Positions 7,351-10,250 of a stretch of 10,250 nt of DNA are shown in pieces (position 1 is the stretch's first letter; each line of letters begins with the position of its first letter). The notes beneath the pieces are model-generated. The model was not told the DNA's origin and did not search any database. It saw only the letters and a program-made list of their open reading frames with translations. The stretch spans positions 1 to 10,250 of the forward strand of contig JBBHKE010002681.1 in the NCBI GenBank assembly GCA_037447655.1, given 5' to 3'. The position numbers were made by a program, and so were the translations under genes. Source of the stretch: Zygnema cylindricum (taxonomy: Eukaryota; Streptophyta; Zygnematophyceae; Zygnematales; Zygnemataceae).

Positions 7351-7920
7351 AATGAAGTTCCACAAGGTGAGCGAATAGGCAGATGTTGTCGCACGTTTCA
7401 AAAGTTTTTTACAATTTTTGTGCGCGGAGTATAAAAAAGAAAAAAAACACTGCACATTTCCAACTTATGCGTACTATTTTTCAAGCGCTGGTTTCCGTAC
7501 AGGGGCCGTCTCTCTCAAACACACGTGTCTTCACACATGGCGTGGGAAAAACATTGGGCTCCTGTCGGCAAGTGGGAAGAAGAAAAACGAAACCGCATTT
7601 TTGTGCGACAGCGAAAGGTATTTTAGGGTTTCGACATGTCGACAACGTGTCGTACAAACATTACGAAGTCTCAAAAATTGTACAACGTGCGGAGAGACAG
7701 CTCAAATTGAAGCTGAGTGGAAGTTTCCCCTCATTTTGTGTACAATTTTATCTGTCACATTATTTCGTACACTTCTACGAAAGCCATTTTTTTAAATAAC
7801 AAGTTACTTACGTTTACATTCGAATGCTTTGAAAATTTTAAAAAGAATCTTCGTTAAAAAACAAAGTAAAAAAATTAAGTTTCGGTTACATGCCAACGTA
7901 CTCTAATTGATACATAATGC

Positions 7921-8106
7921 CTGATTTGGGTACAACGAATCTCCCATCAAGATCTTCAAAGTAAAATAGATATAAATATAAAATCTGACAAATCATACAT
8001 CGTCGCGTCTTTTTACTCTAATTTATCCATAACTCTACTTTGGGTTTTCTTCCTGTATAATTAATACACGATCAATATATCTACACAAAAATATGTACAA
8101 TCTCAT
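7921..8106. other. Junction between repeat units 1 and 2
   Basis: This AT-rich stretch could not be aligned convincingly with the regions after unit 0 or unit 2, so it may be unit-specific or too diverged. No gene is seen. Confidence 0.4.
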
Positions 8107-8920
8107 TTTGCCTTTTAGGGTACGTCCCCATGTGGCTAAGTTCAGGCTTTTCTCTGCCATTTTCTTTTCACACTTAGCGTCGTACAGCCTCAATTAAAAC
8201 CGTACGAAACAACGACAATTTTGTAGGGTAAAATTTGCGTCATTCTCGAACTAGGGATGTACAAAGATTTGTCGTCTTGTGTTTTTTCGACCCACTGTCA
8301 CGTCATCTTCAAACTTATCATAAACCATATCGGCAATGTGTTTTAAGCAAAGTAAAACTGTTTACACAAATAGGAAAACATATTCCCACGTGTGAAAACT
8401 TTTCAAAAGTATTTTACAACTGAAAAAAGTACAGGGCTGCTCGTTTTTGTCATCATGCACCTTGTACGGTTCTTTTCTTTCTAGGGTCTCGAGGCTGCAT
8501 TGGCATTTCACGCAAAGTTGAAAAAATTGCGGTGGAAAATTTGCGAACGTGAAAAATCTGCGAAGTCATGGCGGCCGAACAGAAGAGGTTTATGCAAAGG
8601 CATGTCGTATAGTCACGGGTGCAAGGCTATACGTCTACGATGTCACGCAATGACATGCAACATGGCAAATCATTTCAAAAATTACGATGTGCCTTGCAAT
8701 GCTTCAAAAAAATTCGAAAAAATACGGTGTAGCAAAGACAAATTGTACATTGTGACAGTCGTCACGGGTAATGTCGACGTATACAATCTTCACAAAGTTA
8801 AGTAACAATTTCGAGTAAAAACACATAGAGACATCTGAATTCTGGGTCTGCCGAATCCGCGCTAAAATACAAAGTAAGTTCTTTAGGTTACAAGTACATA
8901 GGGTCGTACCCTTATTCTGA
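8107..8920. repeat. Repeat unit 2 of the ~1-kb family
   Basis: Collinear with unit 1 over about 800 bp at an offset of 1004-1027. Unit 2 has a single copy of the 22-bp motif and lacks the 26-bp palindrome. A 101-codon open frame at 8500-8805 (MAFHAKLKKLRWK..., basic, Cys-containing) has no counterpart frame in unit 1 and no recognised motif, so I treat it as accidental. CpG is frequent: about 24 in 8401-8820 by hand count. Confidence 0.7.
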
Positions 8921-9524
8921 GAGCAGTTTTACGTACGATCGCGATTATTTAAATCCATGTTTCCTAATTTTTTACTCAACAAAATACCATTTTGTACAGA
9001 GTGACACGTCCGTACACCACACTATTGAAGAAGATCATAAATTATAATTATTAACGCTAATGTACCAAAAGCTTAATCAACGTAAATAGGAAATTAGTGT
9101 TACTAATTTAATTTCACGTTTTGGGGTCAAAATTTGGGGGTGCCGATAAAGCGCTCATATTGCTAATAATGATTCGCGGTGTACTGTACTATACTGGATC
9201 TTGCGAGGTTTCGCAGCCCCACAGAGGTGGCGAAGGCGTCCACGTCACCTCGACCTCCCGCTTTTTGCGCGCGACCGTATGATTGGAGTTTTTTATTTGG
9301 TCATGGTTTTATTTTTATTAAAAAAAATAAAAAACAAATGACCCTAACCCTATAAACCCTATTTTAGATACCTGATTATGGCCTTTGTCTAGGTCTGCGA
9401 ACCGGTCTCGCGAGGTGATGAAGGTACCGCAAATGACAGGAGGGATGTAACGAATCCATACTCTATATCCTTGTACGGATTTCCTTACAATGTCAATGTA
9501 CCACTGAAGGCCTGTTTTATTCGC
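8921..9524. other. No gene recognised; hairpin and telomere-like motif
   Basis: This 0.6-kb interval holds a GC-richer patch (9180-9275), an A/T hairpin at 9299-9343 (GGTCAT...ATGACC with T-rich and A-rich arms), and CCCTAACCCTATAAACCCT at 9342-9360, which resembles the plant telomere repeat CCCTAAA but is degenerate. No coding or RNA gene is seen. Confidence 0.55.
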
Positions 9525-9830
9525 ATAAGTTTTATTTTTTTTTTCTGTTGCTTTTCACGGCTTGTCTCTACGAAACAAAAACTCGAAGCGTGGGAAACCA
9601 CGAAGTTGAAGAGAACACAAAAGGAGCGTGACATGTTATCCTATGGGCAAAGGATTTCTGGTTGAATTTTGGTGGACTCGCGTCCACCTGTACGAAGGCA
9701 CATGGCCTTTGCGACGTGTGAGAAGGTCGGTGGTATTGTAGGCCATCGTGACAGTAATTTTTATCATCTACATGTAGTGATTCTACACGTTTTGAAGCTT
9801 ACCTACAGTAGCCACCTGCCGAGGTGGGTA
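9525..9830. repeat. Possible repeat unit 3 of the ~1-kb family
   Basis: Weak similarity continues at the expected spacing. GTCTCTACGAAACA at 9564 and GCGTGGGAAA at 9588 match GTCTCTCTCAAACA at 7508 and GCGTGGGAAA at 7540, AAGTTGAAGAGAACACAAAA at 9603 matches the block at 7570, and GTGACAGTAA at 9749 matches GTGACAGTCG at 8752 (offset 997). Alignment outside these anchors is poor. Short hairpins lie at 9671-9688 (GGTGGAC TCGC GTCCACC) and 9812-9827 (CCACCT GCCG AGGTGG). Confidence 0.35.
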
Positions 9831-10033
9831 GCCTTTACGACTGAAATTGTTCGTAAACAACCTTTTTGCTTGTCGGGTGCGTGTTTAGTGTTCACACTTG
9901 TGGGACATCATAAAATGAATGGTTTGTATTTCCGACGATTAAACAACTATATAAAATTATTTGACAAATGAGATGTTAGGTAAATGCTATGTACGGACAT
10001 GAGCTTGTTGTACATGCTCATAGCACTAATTTC
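9831..10033. other. No gene; nested inverted repeats before the hAT-like end
   Basis: TGCTATG at 9985-9991 and CATAGCA at 10019-10025 are exact reverse complements, enclosing ATGAGC (9999-10004) and GCTCAT (10016-10021), which also pair. The structure ends eight bases before the TAGTGTTG terminus at 10034. The frame at 9669-9971 has no recognised motif. Confidence 0.5.
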
Positions 10034-10250
10034 TAGTGTTGTGTATCGGTTAAAAATTTTTTGCGATAACATCGATAATGATAGTTATCGGTTATCGAAC
10101 GGTTAGAGGTCATGATATATCGGTTGGAGACTAACAAATTCCATATCTACGATAACTTTTTAAAAATATAGTATACATAAAATAGTAGTATATAACATAA
10201 TGTATTATATTATTTACTTTATATAGCGTGGTATGCCGTATAATGTATTT
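10034..10250. mobile_element. Candidate hAT-like transposon left end, partial
   Basis: TAGTGTTGTGTATCGGTT at 10034 resembles the terminal inverted repeat start (C/T)AGTGTTG seen in many plant hAT elements. The next 120 bp hold clustered short motifs in both orientations: TATCGGTT at 10044, 10086 and 10118, and CGATAAC at 10064 and 10150. This is typical of subterminal transposase-binding repeats. The rest is AT-rich and runs off the window. The other end and the 8-bp duplication that would prove it cannot be seen. Confidence 0.35.

Larger units (their letters stand above)
7085..7920. repeat. Repeat unit 1 (best preserved) of the ~1-kb family
   Basis: It aligns collinearly with 8107-8920. GTGCTAAAGTTACAGC at 7107 pairs with the block at 8132, TTTGTCGTCT at 7263 with 8268, TTTCAAAAGT at 7396 with 8401, TCAAAAATT at 7671 with 8675, and GAATCTTCG at 7845 with 8853. 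Offsets are 1025 before 7260 and 1004-1008 after. The 22-bp jump is explained by a tandem duplication present only in this unit. Identity looks like roughly two thirds. Open frames at 7383-7799 and 7418-7795 are not kept in unit 2. Confidence 0.7.

Noticed and set aside
7383-7799. Overlapping 138- and 125-codon open frames in repeat unit 1
   Set aside because: They overlap in two frames, have no recognised domain and are broken in unit 2, so they are likely chance.
8500-8805. 101-codon open frame (basic, Cys-containing) in repeat unit 2
   Set aside because: No recognised motif, and the homologous stretch of unit 1 does not keep this frame.
9342-9360. Interstitial telomere array
   Set aside because: Only about three imperfect CCCTA units, too few and too degenerate to call. 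A single AAACCCTAAAC at 6399 is equally weak.
9669-9971. 100-codon open frame near the right end
   Set aside because: No motif, and it spans hairpins and possible repeat unit 3. Length is within chance for this composition.

Overview
The window looks like intergenic or heterochromatic DNA of a land plant, most likely a flowering plant. The evidence is a decayed Ty1/copia retrotransposon of plant type with a tRNA-Met-like primer site, AT-rich non-coding DNA with scattered CCCTAAA-like telomeric motifs, and no intact host gene. The species cannot be named from the sequence.

Left half (about 111-5385): one Ty1/copia element on the minus strand, read right to left. It holds a putative 5' LTR (about 5118-5385), a degraded primer-binding site (about 5101-5117), a leader with a strong hairpin (5023-5048), gag with a CCHC zinc knuckle (4131-4172), protease (DSGA at 3897-3911), the H-H-C-C pre-integrase domain, a DD35E integrase (1780-2217), the integrase-to-RT linker and reverse transcriptase with YIDD (414-425). 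Stops and frameshifts make it a pseudogene. The downstream end of RT, RNase H and the 3' LTR are not seen. Near position 110 the RT gives way to a CpG-rich 20-bp minisatellite (6-105). A 1177-bp insertion (2222-3398) with TG...CA ends and a 4-bp AGCA duplication splits the pre-integrase zinc site. It behaves like a nested solo LTR or similar element. The integrase C-terminal region also carries an in-frame 99-bp tandem duplication.

Right half (5386-10250): no recognisable gene. From about 6280 to 9830 I can align four diverged copies of a roughly 1.0-1.27 kb direct repeat. The clearest pair is about 7085-7920 against 8107-8920. Open reading frames are not shared between copies, so the repeat is probably non-coding satellite-like DNA. 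It is CpG-rich by hand count, in sharp contrast to the CpG-poor copia element. Local structures include a perfect 26-bp palindrome (7325-7350), a 22-bp tandem duplication (7238-7281) and several hairpins. At about 10034 a TAGTGTTG terminus followed by TATCGGTT/CGATAAC motifs suggests the left end of a hAT-like DNA transposon that runs off the window.

The layout is one of nested and abutting mobile and repeat DNA. No genes here work together in a living pathway. All alignments and counts were made by eye.
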